Assembly: GCA_035236585.1 (NCBI GenBank) | Contig: CP141132.1 | Coordinates: 43,713,880-43,777,879 of the forward strand | Length of the DNA stretch: 64,000 nt | Origin: Warburgia ugandensis | Taxonomy: Eukaryota; Streptophyta; Magnoliopsida; Canellales; Canellaceae | Direction: 5' to 3' | Position numbers and translations under genes: made by a program | Shown here: piece by piece, positions 32,881-45,173 of the stretch | Layout: every line of letters starts with the position of its first letter | How positions within the stretch are numbered: position 1 is the first letter of the stretch | The notes under the pieces: generated by a model | What the model saw: only the letters and a program-made list of their open reading frames with translations | The model's database searches: none | Told to the model about the DNA's origin: nothing

Positions 32881-35459
32881 GAGGCCTAAACATTTCAAAT
32901 TCTTTACCTATTAAAATTTTCTTTGGAAACTTCATAATTTTCCTAATTTCACAATCATATTTTAATAAATAATTTTTTTATTAAATTAATTTATGAAATT
33001 ATTTCTCAAAATTATTTATTTAAATATTTAAATTTCACTTTTATGGAGTAATATAATTTCTTAAAGACTCTAGAAATCTTTTAATAACTTAAATCTAATT
33101 TTTCAATTCTTTTAAGAACACATTAAAATCATTTATTATTTATAATCCATTCTAATTTTTATATATTATCTCAATCCTTGATCACAACTAATAGTCTAGA
33201 TCAAATATAACTTATGTATTTTCATTCAAACTAAAGATTGATCTATTAGATCACATCCATATATTCTTATTTCATTATTACTTTTTTTTAGATTGGATCA
33301 ATCTAACATTTTTTTAACTTAGATCTTCTAAATCTTATATTGTTTATCTATTTCAAGGATTAGACTTTATGTATATTAGATCTCGTACATCGGTTAGATC
33401 TTATATGTTGATTTTACATATAATTTAATGTAGATCTTAAGCGACCTTTTTCACGTAAACTACCTAATCTAGATCTAGGTTGTGGTCATTAAACATTATG
33501 GTCTAGATGATTAAGATGATTAAGTCTTTTTGTGTTAGATCTACAGTCTAGATCATGCGTGCATAGTATATGTGTAGATCTTTATAGATTAGATGTTTTA
33601 AGTTCTGATTTTCTACATATAATGTCTCATAGATCAATTGCAACCTTATATTTTGAAGAAATCTTGTGCACTTGAGTATTACCCTAAATATTAACATTTA
33701 AACTTAACCCTAAATCAAGTGCATCTGAGAATTTCTCTTAAATCTTATGGATCTAGGTTTGTTCCTTATAAGCACATATGCAGAACTCCATTTTTATGTC
33801 ATATGCATGAATGGATCATTTAGATCATGCCCATAAGGCCCAATTTAAAAGATCTTAGTCATTGACAAACTTCGATCTAAAGCACATTATGTATTGTTGT
33901 TCTATTTAGATGATAATTTACTAACAAATAATCAAAATGTCAGACTTTAAAATTAAATTTCCAAGCTTTTTACTTGTTCAAATAATGTAATAGATAGTAA
34001 GAATCTAGATCTTAACCATTAAAATTGAAGATCATTATTTATCAATCTTATGTTTTGATCTGGATAATAAATTATTATCAAATCATCAAGGTATATCATA
34101 TGTGTCTACATGAAACTATTTAAAATTAAATAACCAAACATTTTATTCACTGATATCGGGTAATAGATGGCAGCAACTCTAGATCTTAACCATTAATTCT
34201 GAGATTGTCAGTTACCGATCGTTCATCATAATTCAAATGTAAGATGCATGAAATTAAAAAATCTATGGATTCTAATATGTACATCCATATTGGCAGGATT
34301 TCTAAGTTCGAAAAGATGCAAAGAATAAATTTTTTTATGTCATCTAAATATAGATCAAACTACAAAAATCATGTGATATTGGATTATAACTTCTAGCCAC
34401 AGATCTAGATTAGAATCTAATTGAAAACAAAACTAAATCACTGAATATTGTTTAGATATAATGATAGTATACTTAATCCTCTTTGAATCATAATTTTCTC
34501 AAGCTTTCTAGTTAATCCAATGTGGAAATCTCGTCACACACTAATCACACACAAATGAACAATTGGATTTCTCTTAGTTTCAAGTGTGAATTTTGGTTAT
34601 ATGAGTTCTTTTCTAGAGAGTGCTTCATATATGATAAGAGTAAAATGTCTAAAAGACATTTTTTTCTTTATAGTTTTTTCTTCAAGTCTCTTCAATTTAC
34701 AAGATCTACCATTTTTAATCCAATATTCCAATTTAATCTCAATGATGTTTATTATTTTGAAATGTTGGATGAGATCCAAAGGTATAATCATTTAATACTT
34801 ACTCCAACTTAAGTTCCGTATCAAAATTTAAGTGTAATTCATATTATATTTGAATTTTATCAAATTGAACATTATAAAACCTATATCCTAGATTTAATCT
34901 TGATTTTGATTATTCTAAGATGTTGGATGAGATTCAATATTTTAATACTCTAATATTTATTATTAATTAAGTCTCTAATCTAAATTAAGTGTAAAACATT
35001 CCCAAATATGAATTTGATCACATTTGGATGGCTAGTTCTTCATGATCTAAATCCAACATCCATGATTAAAAGTATTTGGAATTGTATCAATAACTAAATT
35101 TGGATTTAAATACAAAATTCCATATTAACATAAAATCAATTAGGAAAAGTGTTTATATATTTGAAGTTAAATTAACTAGTTAACTTGATTGATATTGATT
35201 CATTAATTCATATCTAAGTTATAACTAATTTATAACTTAGTTAAACTACTAATTTAAAAAATCTAATTAACTAATTAGTTAACTAACCAAACTAACTAAT
35301 CCTAACTAACTTAACTGACCCTTATAAAAAATGATATATTCTATAAAAAAATGTGTGATTTGATTTTTTTTATTTTTAAAATTATAATAATTCGTTGAAA
35401 AGATGAATTTTTCCTTGAAAATTTTTAGAAATTTTATTATTAAAATTTGAGATATTACA
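32881..35459 (-). mobile_element. Probable 3' LTR of chromovirus F
   Basis: The right end GATATTACA at 35459 reads TGTAATATCTC on the minus strand, directly after F's pol tail and polypurine region, so it is an LTR start. The other end is uncertain. Homology of remnant M stops near 32880, and a TG dinucleotide at 32880 is a candidate end, giving about 2.6 kb. The interior is AT-rich with many 'tagatct' words, like the R/U5 parts of H and J. No protein is seen; 34522-34812 is an AT-rich frame without motifs. Confidence 0.55.
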
Positions 35460-35697
35460 TCTCATCGTCATTAAGAAGAAATTAGTCCTCTAAATTTGAG
35501 GTACTTTTCAAAATAAGTGATGATACTTTTCCTCTCTAACTTATATAGGTTCGAAGTTCTAAATGTGGGATGGATCCAGTTCATATCTTCGAAGCATGGA
35601 TATGTGAAAGGTATTATGAATAACTGAAAGTTGTGGAGGTAAAGATATCCTATAAGCAACATCTCCATTCAATCTTTTCTACAGTCTCCAAGGGTCT
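35460..35697 (-). pseudogene. Chromovirus F pol C-terminal end
   Basis: On the minus strand a frame reads GDVAYRISLPPQLSVIHNTF then HISMLRRYELDPSHI, the conserved segment that joins integrase to the chromodomain in Tekay/Del-type elements. It ends with 'aaatttagaggac', the usual KFRGR-like pol end before the polypurine tract and LTR. The chromodomain itself is mostly lost. It is the severed continuation of 55142-56110; element E lies between. Stops follow DPSHI. Confidence 0.75.
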
Positions 35698-38215
35698 TGT
35701 AACAACCCTACATTTTGTCACTATTTTGATTGAAATTGGAATACATAATCAAAGTTTGCTGAAATCATAATCCTTAAAAGTAAATTTGTAAAAGACTTCA
35801 TATTTGACCTTGAAACCTCAAAAATTAGAATGTATGCACGAGAGCTTTCCAACAATACTAATTTTGTGCAAAATAGAGGTTAGAGATAAAATCCCTAAAA
35901 TTTTACTAAATAACAAAGGGGGCCAAATTGATAATGTCACTCCTTCTCCATTGATGGACCCATATGATGACCAACTAGGGGGAGCTCAATGCCTAGAGCT
36001 CTACTCCTGGCTGCCTATCACACAGAGAAGAAGCTAGAGGAAACCACTACCTCTCCCTTTGCTGATTTCTCTTCTCCCCTCTCTCTATCTCTCCATCATT
36101 GCATCTCTCTCTATACCTCACACTATGTCTCCCTTCTCTTGTTCCCTCTTTCTATACCATCAGCATCACCACTGACGACTGTCATTGGCACAGGTAGGAC
36201 ACCCTCTCTCACATAGCTTATTCCCTCTCCCTCTCCCTTCCCCCCTTCTCTTTCTCTCTTCCATCTTTCCCTATTTTTCTTTCTCTATTCTGCACACAAG
36301 ACATTGTTGGCTGTTAGATGACTATTTTCACCGTCGGTCACTGCATGCATTGAGAAATAGCTACCTGAGATAACTGGTCAATGATCCATTAACTAGGTTA
36401 TTCAAAGACAATGCATACATTATCGATATATCTAGATCATATAATGATTGAGAAAAATGCCGTCTTTTGGTAAAACTCAACCAACATCTTTGTCAGGTTT
36501 TCCATATTTTCAGCATTAAACAATGACAAAATCACTCCAAATTTCACAAGAGTGAGGGAAAAACCAAGACCTACAAAACCCATATTTTATTTTCTTGAAA
36601 ATTTATGTTTTCAAAACTATGTAATAGTCATTGGTGGTGACTATTTTTTAGTTGTGTTCTCCATTCCTACAAGGACAAAATTAGAAAAATTATATGGAAG
36701 GAATCCCTGCTGAATGAAGTACGCATTTGTGTTAGCAAAAGTTCAATCAAAGATCATCTAACCATTGAACTTTTTATCTGAGTACAATGTATGAATGGTG
36801 CTAGATCTACAAATATGAGCACTGAAAATTGATCATATAGTAGATCTATGAATCTAATGATGTGAATTGCATGTTAAGGACAATTTAGGTTAAAAACAAG
36901 AAGTGAAAAGCTTATTAAATGTATAAAAGCTAATTGGACTATTAAATTGTAGATCTAATCAATCCAGTGCATAGATCTATGTAACGTAGGCCTAGAACAT
37001 CAGATCTACCAAATAGATGTATAAATCCATGATCAAGAGACTAAATTATGATATTTATTCCATATTTCTCAAATTGATGCGTAATTGATGATAGATGCCA
37101 TGATATGTGATTAACATCCAAATTGACCCATAATTGATTCTTGTGAATTCGAGCCATCATATTGAGGTGGGTAAATTCTAAGATTGCTATGTTTTCACAT
37201 TTATTACACTTGTGCATTGTTTTATTAAATAAATGTAATTACTACACTTAAATTGTAGTTGGTCACTTATTTTGAGGTTGTAAATATAGCACCTATATAA
37301 AAATAAAGGAATTTTATGATTATACTTGAAATGGTAAGGTGCATAGCTTGAGTTGATTTCTAACTAATCTTTTTCATTATTTTTGTTTGACATCTCATAT
37401 GCATATAAATGGAAAATTTGTATTTTTAAACCATGATCATGATCTGATTATGTGATCAGTGGGTGACTAATATGTTGTTGAGGGTACAATTGTACCTAAA
37501 TTTTTCATGCATTGATTTGTCAAGGTTTTGTTGTAGGCAGTTGCTTTTTCCTAGTAGACACTATAATAGGACGATTATAGGAATGGACACCAACCTTCTG
37601 AAAGTAGGTATTTTGACACCAAGACCAAGTGGAAAAATTCTGACTGTCCCATCATGAGAAGGTTACATTGTGTGATCCATTCTCCTCCCATGCGAGACAG
37701 TGATAAGTACCACATAGTTAGCATCAAAGTTTAAGCATGCAATGTCCCACTATTGGGCAGTTGCCAAAACATAGTGATCCATCGATTCTTTTTACTGTAG
37801 TATCCCATGATTAGACAATGATATAGTGTTGTAATGTCCCATTATAGAGCAGTTGCCGCAAGTTGATTTTTTTATTTTTATTTTTGCACCACGAGTGTGC
37901 TAGGGTCATAGATACCCACGTAACTAGCCATGATGATGCCTTCGATGGTTTGAAAGTTGATATATTTGTATTTGGATGCTGAGAACTGATACATTTGACA
38001 TAAATTGACAAAGATTTTCCTGTATGTGATTTAAAATGACATTTTAGGGCTTAGCTAATTTATCGTTGATTTTGTGCACATGTTTAATGAGCACTCTTTT
38101 GATGTCATAGTATCACATTATTCTTACACTTATATTGTACTCGGCTGCACTGAAACCTTTAATGGAATATTTGAAAGGTATGCAAATGATGCATTACAAA
38201 TTTATATTGATAAAC

Positions 38216-38220
38216 CTTAG
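38216..38220 (+). repeat. Target duplication CTTAG, left of D
   Basis: Identical to 41190-41194. Confidence 0.85.
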
Positions 38221-41189
38221 TGTAATATCCTTAATTTTTAAGATAAAAATAGGAAATTATTAAATAAATTAAAATAAAAATTTATGGATGAAATTCTTTC
38301 CTGAAAACATAATAATTAGAAAGTGCTCGTCGATACAGAATCACGCCACCAGAACGCGAAAAACGGGCTCAAACGAGGGAGTTATGAGCCGTCAAAGGTT
38401 GGAAGGGCAATTTGGTCATTTGGTAGAGACGTATTAGACGAGGGGTCCAGAATTGATACGGCACCCCGTCTTCCACACGTCTCTACCGGTGCCGGAAAAA
38501 TTGCCGGAGGAGGAACGTGGAAAGAGGCGTGTGGGGAAGAGTTTCTCTTCCCAACTCTAAAACCACTATATCTATGCTCCTCTTAGGAGCCAAACGCTCC
38601 ACTTTGAGCGTTTTCCATGAATACTACGCAAAACCCTAGACACTGCAAAAATCTGAAGTTTCGGCGAGTGGAGCCCCGGCAACACGAGCAAACCCGACCA
38701 GGCACAAGGTAAGCCTCAAATCCATGTTTTTTCTGTATTTATTAATTAGAAAATTAATTAGGAAAGTATTTAAAAATTAGGAAAAAAATCAGATTTTTGG
38801 GGGCTTTGTGCACGCTACTGTTGGAGCGTGATTTCACGTATCAAACCTTATCCGTTTGAAAATCTCACCGTCCAACTAGTGCACAAGAGACCCAAGAGAA
38901 TACCCTTTAAATTTGGGAGTGATCCAACGGTGGAATTCTCCAAAAAAACTCAAAAACCAGTACCTAGGGATGTTTTAAGGAACTTGGGAAAAATCATTTA
39001 AAAACCATGGTTTTTGGAAAAATTAGTGCAAAATGAGGGCATAAATGGATTCTAGAGAGAATTCTGAAGAAAATGGCGCAAAAATCACGCAAACGGGCTA
39101 CGCAGCTCCGCCGGGCGGCCAGGAATCCGTCGTCTTCTCCGGCGTCGTCAACGGCGTCGGCGCTGGCGGCTGATGCCGGGACGCACTTGGTGACGCCCAG
39201 AGGAACGACGTCATACGGCAGGCGTCGTCGTCGCACGCGTGCGCCGCGTGCGTGCGGGGGCCGGCCTCGGTTGGGCTGTCGCGGTGGGGCCGGGGACGCG
39301 GCGCGTCTGGCGGCCGTCCGTACGGCGTACGCGTCGGCGTGCGTCTTCGTGCACCGTGTACGTCGGTGTAAACCGGCGGAAAGAAGGTGCCGCCGAGGTT
39401 AAACCACCTTATGGTGGTCGGCGAGCCCCATTTTAGTGTAGTTTTCACTAAAACTTGATTTTTGGGAGCTAAGAGAGGTCCAAATCACGATCAGGAAGAG
39501 GCGTTGTGACGAAGTATTGACGGCCCAACGGACCTAGTTTTAACTTAAAAACTTAGAAATGACCACTTTTTATTTAGAAAAATTTTAAAATAGTGATGTG
39601 ACATGTACGGGTGCACTTGAATATACCAATTAAAAGGGAGTTATTAGCAAGCTAGTGATCTCACAGAGGTAGGTGACGACAACTAATGTTTTGCCTTGAT
39701 TTTTAAACCATGTTTAAACATAGCATCATGTGTGATTGTGTTTTTAAAATGCAATTATTATTTACGTGGATTTCATGCTACATTGCGTACGGGATGGTTA
39801 TTCCAAATTGAAATCTTTTCTTGAATAAACTTATTTCAAATGCTTTTACAAGTATGATGTTAATTTGTTATGCTTACTTAGAGACTTATTTCTTATTATA
39901 TATATAGAAAATGCATGGATTTACATGGAAATGAGTATAGAGGCTTATTAATTTGGTCCTTTGATAGGCTAACCCGGGATGAGGGGCATGTCTTGGGGAT
40001 TGCAAGCTATAAGTGCTCTTGAGTTTTAGCATATACATATGATTTCCGTGTTTTATATTTGATGCCGGGTGCTCTCGGCCTGTGGGCGTCATCTTAGGAG
40101 GGATAGGGAGGCCACCCACCTTAGAGATTATGATGTGATGAGTTTGTGATATGATAGACACACCTTGCCCATAGATGGCATTCGGTAGGGGTTTGGTAAC
40201 ATGGATAGTCCACACTACGGTGCGAGCCTTTCCATGGGGACGGACGCTAAGTCTCCTAGATTATGGTGTCGACGGGGAGCGGCCGGTGGTTGATACCCAT
40301 GGAGGGTTGCCAGCAGCATGATGGCCCATATTCTTATTATGTGTGCATGTATGATGAGCATGGTTATGGATGATATGCACAGGTGTGACGACACTCGAGA
40401 GGTTGACTACGTGTACTCTACGATCGGGGATGTTAGTGCGATGTGGTGGGACCCATTACCTTAGGGTGCCCTTATTCTTGTTGTATGCTCCATTTTATTG
40501 ATTCATGTCATGTTTTAACTCCGTGAATTTCATGTTTTAGCATATGGAATAAATTGGCATTTATTTGAACATGGCATTATGATATCACTATTTCCATAAA
40601 TGTTAGACTTTTCATAAATGCTGTTCATTATTTCTTTCATTTATTACATTAATTGTCTATGTACTACACTGCGATAGCTTCTTTGAGGCATTAACTTTGT
40701 TTTGCAATGCCTTAGATCTCAGCGATAACGGGAAGAGCAAAGTGTTGAGAAGCCGTGAGAGCTACTGAAGACCATTTTTCTATAGTATTAGACAGTGATG
40801 TGAGTCATTAGAGTGGATTATCATTTGAATTTTATTATGGACTGCATATTTTATATTGGGATGTGATTTAGATCTTTGGACATATGTTGGACATTTATGT
40901 GGGATGTTATGATGGATAGACCCTGGGCCATATTATTATTGTGTTTTGGACATTTATTTGATTTAAAATAAAGGCGCCTATTTATTTGACGTTGATTTAT
41001 ACGCGGATTATTTATTTATGTTTAAATTACATGTACGCCATTTTGTGAAAGGAAAATTAACACCCGGAGTTTTTAAGATAGGTTTAGTAAAATGTTAAAT
41101 AAATATTTTCTCATGGGATCCCAAATGCTCTTATTTAAAATGCCATTATTAAAAAAAAAAAAAATTTCTTAAAAATCCGGGGTGTTACA
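38221..41189 (+). mobile_element. Family-2 solo LTR D, nested in E 5' LTR
   Basis: TGTAATATCCTTAATTTTTA start and GGGGTGTTACA end, 2969 bp, with a perfect 5-bp duplication CTTAG (38216-38220 and 41190-41194). The 3' LTR of E reads straight through (AAACCTTAGGAACC near 54601), which confirms the insertion. A possible TATA-like CTATATCTATG lies near 38567, with a splice-donor-like CAAGGTAAGCC at about 38705, so it probably reads on the plus strand. It has an extreme CpG-rich island at 39070-39430. No gag or pol is present. The family differs from the other solo LTRs in the window. Confidence 0.9.
39070..39430 (+). other. CpG-rich island within solo LTR D
   Basis: Unlike everything around it, this 360-bp stretch is GC-rich and dense in CG dinucleotides (runs such as GTCGTCGTCGCACGCGTGCG). 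Frames stay open on both strands (39073-39402 plus, 39098-39448 minus) only because GC-rich DNA has few stops; the Arg/Ala-rich translations show no domain. It lies in the probable U5 or leader part of the LTR. Confidence 0.8.
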
Positions 41190-41194
41190 CTTAG
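41190..41194 (+). repeat. Target duplication CTTAG, right of D
   Basis: Directly follows the GTTACA end of D. Confidence 0.85.
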
Positions 41195-41755
41195 GAACCA
41201 CACCTAAAGATGTTTCACTATGTGCATGAGTACATGGATGCAAATTTGTATTGATTTATATTTGTGATATTAGTTTTACTTGCTAAGTATATTCCCTTAT
41301 ACTCACCCCACCAACTCCACCGATGAACATTAAGAAGAGAAAGGTGAGGGTATTGAGACTAGGTGCTTCAAATAGTCAAGAAGAATATACACAATGTATG
41401 TATGATTTGTATATTTTAAAAATATTTTACGATGACTGAGTAGTTATGTAACTATGATAATTAGTTTAGACATATATAAATATATTTGATGCATATTGGA
41501 CTGTGAGCTGTAGTAGGACAGAATTCTAAGAAATGATAAGTTTTGACTTAGTATATTTGAATGTAAAAATGTTTGATTTCAAAACTCATGAATGTGTTTT
41601 GATCATTCAAATGACACTCTTGGTTTTTTAAAAAGCCTTTTCAAAGAAAATTGATTCTATTGTTTGTTTTCTATATATAAAAAAAAAGTAAATAGGGATT
41701 TTACCTTTACAAAATAATTCTTAAAAGGCATTTGAAAAACCCGAGTCATCACAAT

Positions 41756-41768
41756 TGGTATCAGAGCC
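41756..41768 (+). promoter_or_regulatory. Primer binding site for initiator Met tRNA
   Basis: TGGTATCAGAGCC follows the 5' LTR end by two bases. It is complementary to the 3' end of plant initiator methionine tRNA, the usual minus-strand primer of plant Ty3/gypsy and Ty1/copia elements. It fixes the orientation of E as plus. Confidence 0.95.
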
Positions 41769-41829
41769 TAATTTCTCCTTCTACAGCCAGTTTTACATGT
41801 CAAAAGTTTTAACTGTTAGCAAATAAGAA

Positions 41830-42184
41830 GTGGTTGTTATGTATGAGTCAAGAGGGTGACTCATATAGAAAATATTGTGAAATGTAAAATAGATACATAC
41901 TAGAAAAGAGACAGTGAGGTTTGCTAGTTGTTCCATTGATACCCCAAAAGAGGAGGCTCATATGGTAGAGTTTATGGAACAAATCATGCAGAACTTCAAA
42001 AGTATATGCAGCAACAACTGGCCCATGTTCAGACACCATTTGTATTGAACTTTCCTATATTAAGTGCTGGTGAGGGTAGTTCAGGAGGTAGTTCTACTAA
42101 GACAAACAAATTGCTAGAATGATTTCAAAAGATGGTTTCAGCATTTTCTAGGAAAGGAGAACTAGAAGCAGCAAAGGAATAGAT
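41830..42184 (+). pseudogene. E gag, N-terminal fragment
   Basis: Between the PBS and solo LTR C. Gln-rich reading such as 'QQQLAHVQTPF' near 42009 and a Gly/Ser-rich GEGSSGGSS near 42072 precede 'FQKMVSAFSRKGELEAAKE', a typical disordered N-terminal region of chromovirus gag. Stops interrupt it. It continues at 44882 and 48087 after the nested LTRs. Gag would form the virus-like particle core. Confidence 0.55.
42180..42184 (+). repeat. Target duplication TAGAT, left of C
   Basis: Identical to 44877-44881. Confidence 0.85.
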
Positions 42185-44876
42185 TGTGATGACCCGGGTT
42201 TTCCCATGCATTTTTAAATGCAATATCTAATTCCTAAGGCGGGATGCATCCCTATTTAAAAACCATTTAATAAAAAACCATGCAATGCAGCAGAAAATCT
42301 TTGGTTTTAAACTCATTTTGTAAACCCCGAGTGTCATTTGCTTTCACAACAACCAAAGTAGTTTTTGAAAAACTTCAGAAATCATAAATGTTTTTCCCAG
42401 GTTTATCTAGTCATAGCACACAGTCCATTTGTAATTAAATACAAATACATGTCCAAAGGGTAGAGTGTTTACTTACATGTATAATTGTCTCCTTTTGATT
42501 TTTCTTGCTCGTAGCACTAACATTTCCTGAGACGTCTTCTGTCACGCGCGTATCCTGTCCTTAAGTGCTTACTTGTGTCTAAAAAATGTTAAGGATAGGG
42601 TGAGTATATACTATACTCAATAGGAGTCTATCACACTAGTTTTACAATGCATGCTATGTTTAAAATCATATGCTCTTTAAAACATGTGCATGTTTGAGCA
42701 ATCATGTTCAATATTGATATTAAAAACCACTGTCGAATTGGAATACTGATGACTTAAAGAATAGCATAATCCATGTCAAAAGTATCATATATATATCATA
42801 AACATAATGATATGCTTAAGATGCTCAACTGAATCCAACTCATGGATATCTGGTATGGTCGACCAACCTCATGTCATGCCATATGCAATGCAAGTAAATC
42901 CTCAAACCATAGGGTCCCACTATGCCCATGACCTCACTGCCGTGTGGTCCCTAGGTACCTAGGGACACAGGCCTCCATGGGACATATGACACTTCGACCC
43001 AATGCTGTGACACCAATGGTAGCCCCCTGTACCACATGCAGTCGAAGTAGGGACATGCCCTTTTTGGGCGTGGTACCCATCCACCTAATAGTGGTAGAGG
43101 TTGAAGGCTAACTCAAACCTCTCGGCATAGTGCCCATGAGCTTACTAGCCTAAATCATATACAATCAAACAAGCCAAAAACCTCTTTTTCAAAACCTGTC
43201 CTCTTTGAGTCCCTCACAACTGCCTACCTAGCGTCTTTTGGCACTCCAGCATCTTTTGGTAACCCTCAAGGACATGCAATTTTTCAAGAACTCAAATCTC
43301 ACAAATCATGCAATATATGCAATTGTTTGCAAGACATGTCTATGCATAATGTATTTAATCATATGTATGCTGAATTCATTTATATGCTAAACAAGCCATA
43401 AAATAAGTCATGCTAAACAAGTCATATAATTTATACTTAAAACATGCATTCAAAACTATCAGGGCTTTTTTTTAAAAGTCTAGTAGCGATAGAGCACCTA
43501 CCTCAAAGTCTTCTGGAATCACATCCTTTATCACTCAACCCGTCCCTGGGTCTCATTTATAAACTCCTGGGTATAAATGGATACAAGGAGTCCTTATCAA
43601 TTTCATTCTATTTAGACATTAGATCGCTAGATCTGCCTTTTAGGATCCATGGTCCTTGCCTAATTCATTGTCAGGCTAGATCCTTATGATGTGGATCTAC
43701 TATTCCATGGTTAACTCTATAAATTATCCTCTAATCCTATCCTTATAGTCTCGTTAGGTCTGCGTGTCCCAGTTCCTAGGACACCCGTGCATCTTGGTTG
43801 AACCGTGATGGCCTCACATGCGTGCGCGCCCAAAGGCCATGCCAGGGACCGCGTTTTGCAAGCGCACATGCAAGCTCAAGCAACACGCTATGACAAGCAT
43901 CCCGGATGGCATCGTATGGACGCACCTTTGGTGTAACATGGCGTGTCTTAGCTCCCAGGGTACCTCGTTTATCTTGGTCGAGCCAAGACCCGTGCCCCAT
44001 GTCGCGCGCACACTATAAGGCCGCACCAAGGATAGTGTATGCACTGCCGTATGCCTGGAACCCGTCCCAGGTACACGTACAGTATGGCATCCCTGGGACA
44101 CCTGGTTTGTTCATGGCCGGCTAGAACCGACTTTGTCTTCTCCGGCTGGAAAAATCGGCTGGGACAGACCAGATCCAGCATGGATCTTGGCCTGGGGAAA
44201 CCAAAACGGAGAGAAACAAGGGAAAAACGGCTTACCTGGTTAGCTTGGGGACGCCCTTTTCCCGATGGGTGTTCCTGCTCACCAGAAAACTCGAAGAAGG
44301 GGGAAACCCCATTGCCAAGACAGGAAAGAAGAGAGGGTCATGGGGAAAATGGCAAAGGCCGGCCTGACTTGGGCTTGGCCGTTGCCGGAAAACGCAGAGG
44401 GAACTAGGTTGAGAAGGGTTTCCGGTTTTTGCTGGAAACCCCAGTCCCAAAGTTGTCGAAAACCATGTTTTCGTGAGGGGGAGATGGGGCTTTTATAGAG
44501 GGGAGAAGGCGGTGCCGCCATTTCCCTTGGTGTGTTCTGGAGAAATCGGGAGAAAAGGATTTCTGGAGAAGTTTGGAGGTGGAAGACTACAGGGGGTGCT
44601 GTTATCAAAATGGCCCCCTGTGTTTTTCGTCTTTTTCGTTTTTCTGTTTAAATTACATAAATACCCCTAATCTTTAAATGGCCGTAACTTCTTCATACGA
44701 ACTCCGTTTTCGGTGTTCTTTGAGGTGTTGGATTCCATTTTTTGAGTAGAATCTAATGGTTTCCTCATAAATTTCTTCATTTACTATTTTAAATAAAGTA
44801 AAACATTCAACATAGTTTATTTCCCATAAAATGTCCAATTTTTGTTAAAAATAGCATAAATTGCTCAGGCGTTACA
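42185..44876 (-). mobile_element. Family-1 solo LTR C, nested in E gag
   Basis: TGTGATGACCCGGG start and GGCGTTACA end, 2692 bp, with a perfect 5-bp duplication TAGAT (42180-42184, 44877-44881). It is collinear with A and B throughout, including the terminal ~50 bp and the GC-rich duplicated blocks at about 43769 and 43954. Minus-strand TATA-like CTCTATAAAAGCCCC lies at about 44486-44500. No coding domains are present; frames at 43814-44608 are incidental. It is a solo LTR. Confidence 0.92.
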
Positions 44877-44881
44877 TAGAT
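44877..44881 (+). repeat. Target duplication TAGAT, right of C
   Basis: Directly follows the GTTACA end of C. E gag resumes after it. Confidence 0.85.
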
Positions 44882-45173
44882 ATACTAGTTTGAGAAATCC
44901 TTTGAAGTTATCAAAATTCCAGAAGAGAAAATGTGAAGATTGCCACTTTTATCTTCACATGAGAGGTTGCTTTCTAGTGGAGGACAGTACAGAGGACTTA
45001 TTTTCCTTAACAAAATAGAATTTTATGGGATAATTTTTTAAAGGTATTATGTGTTAAATACTTCCCTCCCCATGTGTACGCAAGAATGAGGAGAGGATTT
45101 TGGAATTTGCTATAAGAAGATCTTAAAGTCTTACAGTACGAGAATAAGTTCATACTTCTAAAGAGGTTTGCAC
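44882..45173 (+). pseudogene. E gag, middle fragment
   Basis: About 290 bp of E between solo LTRs C and J. It shows no intact frame. A reading such as KCEDCHFYLHMRGCF near 44934 cannot be matched to a named motif. It is assigned to gag by position only. Confidence 0.5.
45169..45173 (+). repeat. Target duplication TGCAC, left of J
   Basis: Identical to 48082-48086. It decides the start of J at 45174. Confidence 0.75.

Larger units (their letters stand above)
35698..41753 (+). repeat. 5' LTR of E, interrupted by solo LTR D
   Basis: TGTAACAACCC start and CCCGAGTCATCACA end. Net length is about 3.08 kb after removing D and one CTTAG. The CT-rich stretch at 36040-36290 is the likely leader. It lacks the ~165-bp block present at about 53545-53708 in the 3' LTR. 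Confidence 0.9.

Noticed and set aside
39073..39448. Arg/Ala-rich frames on both strands of D
   Set aside because: GC-rich DNA has few stop codons. The frames lie in a solo LTR and overlap each other on opposite strands without any motif.
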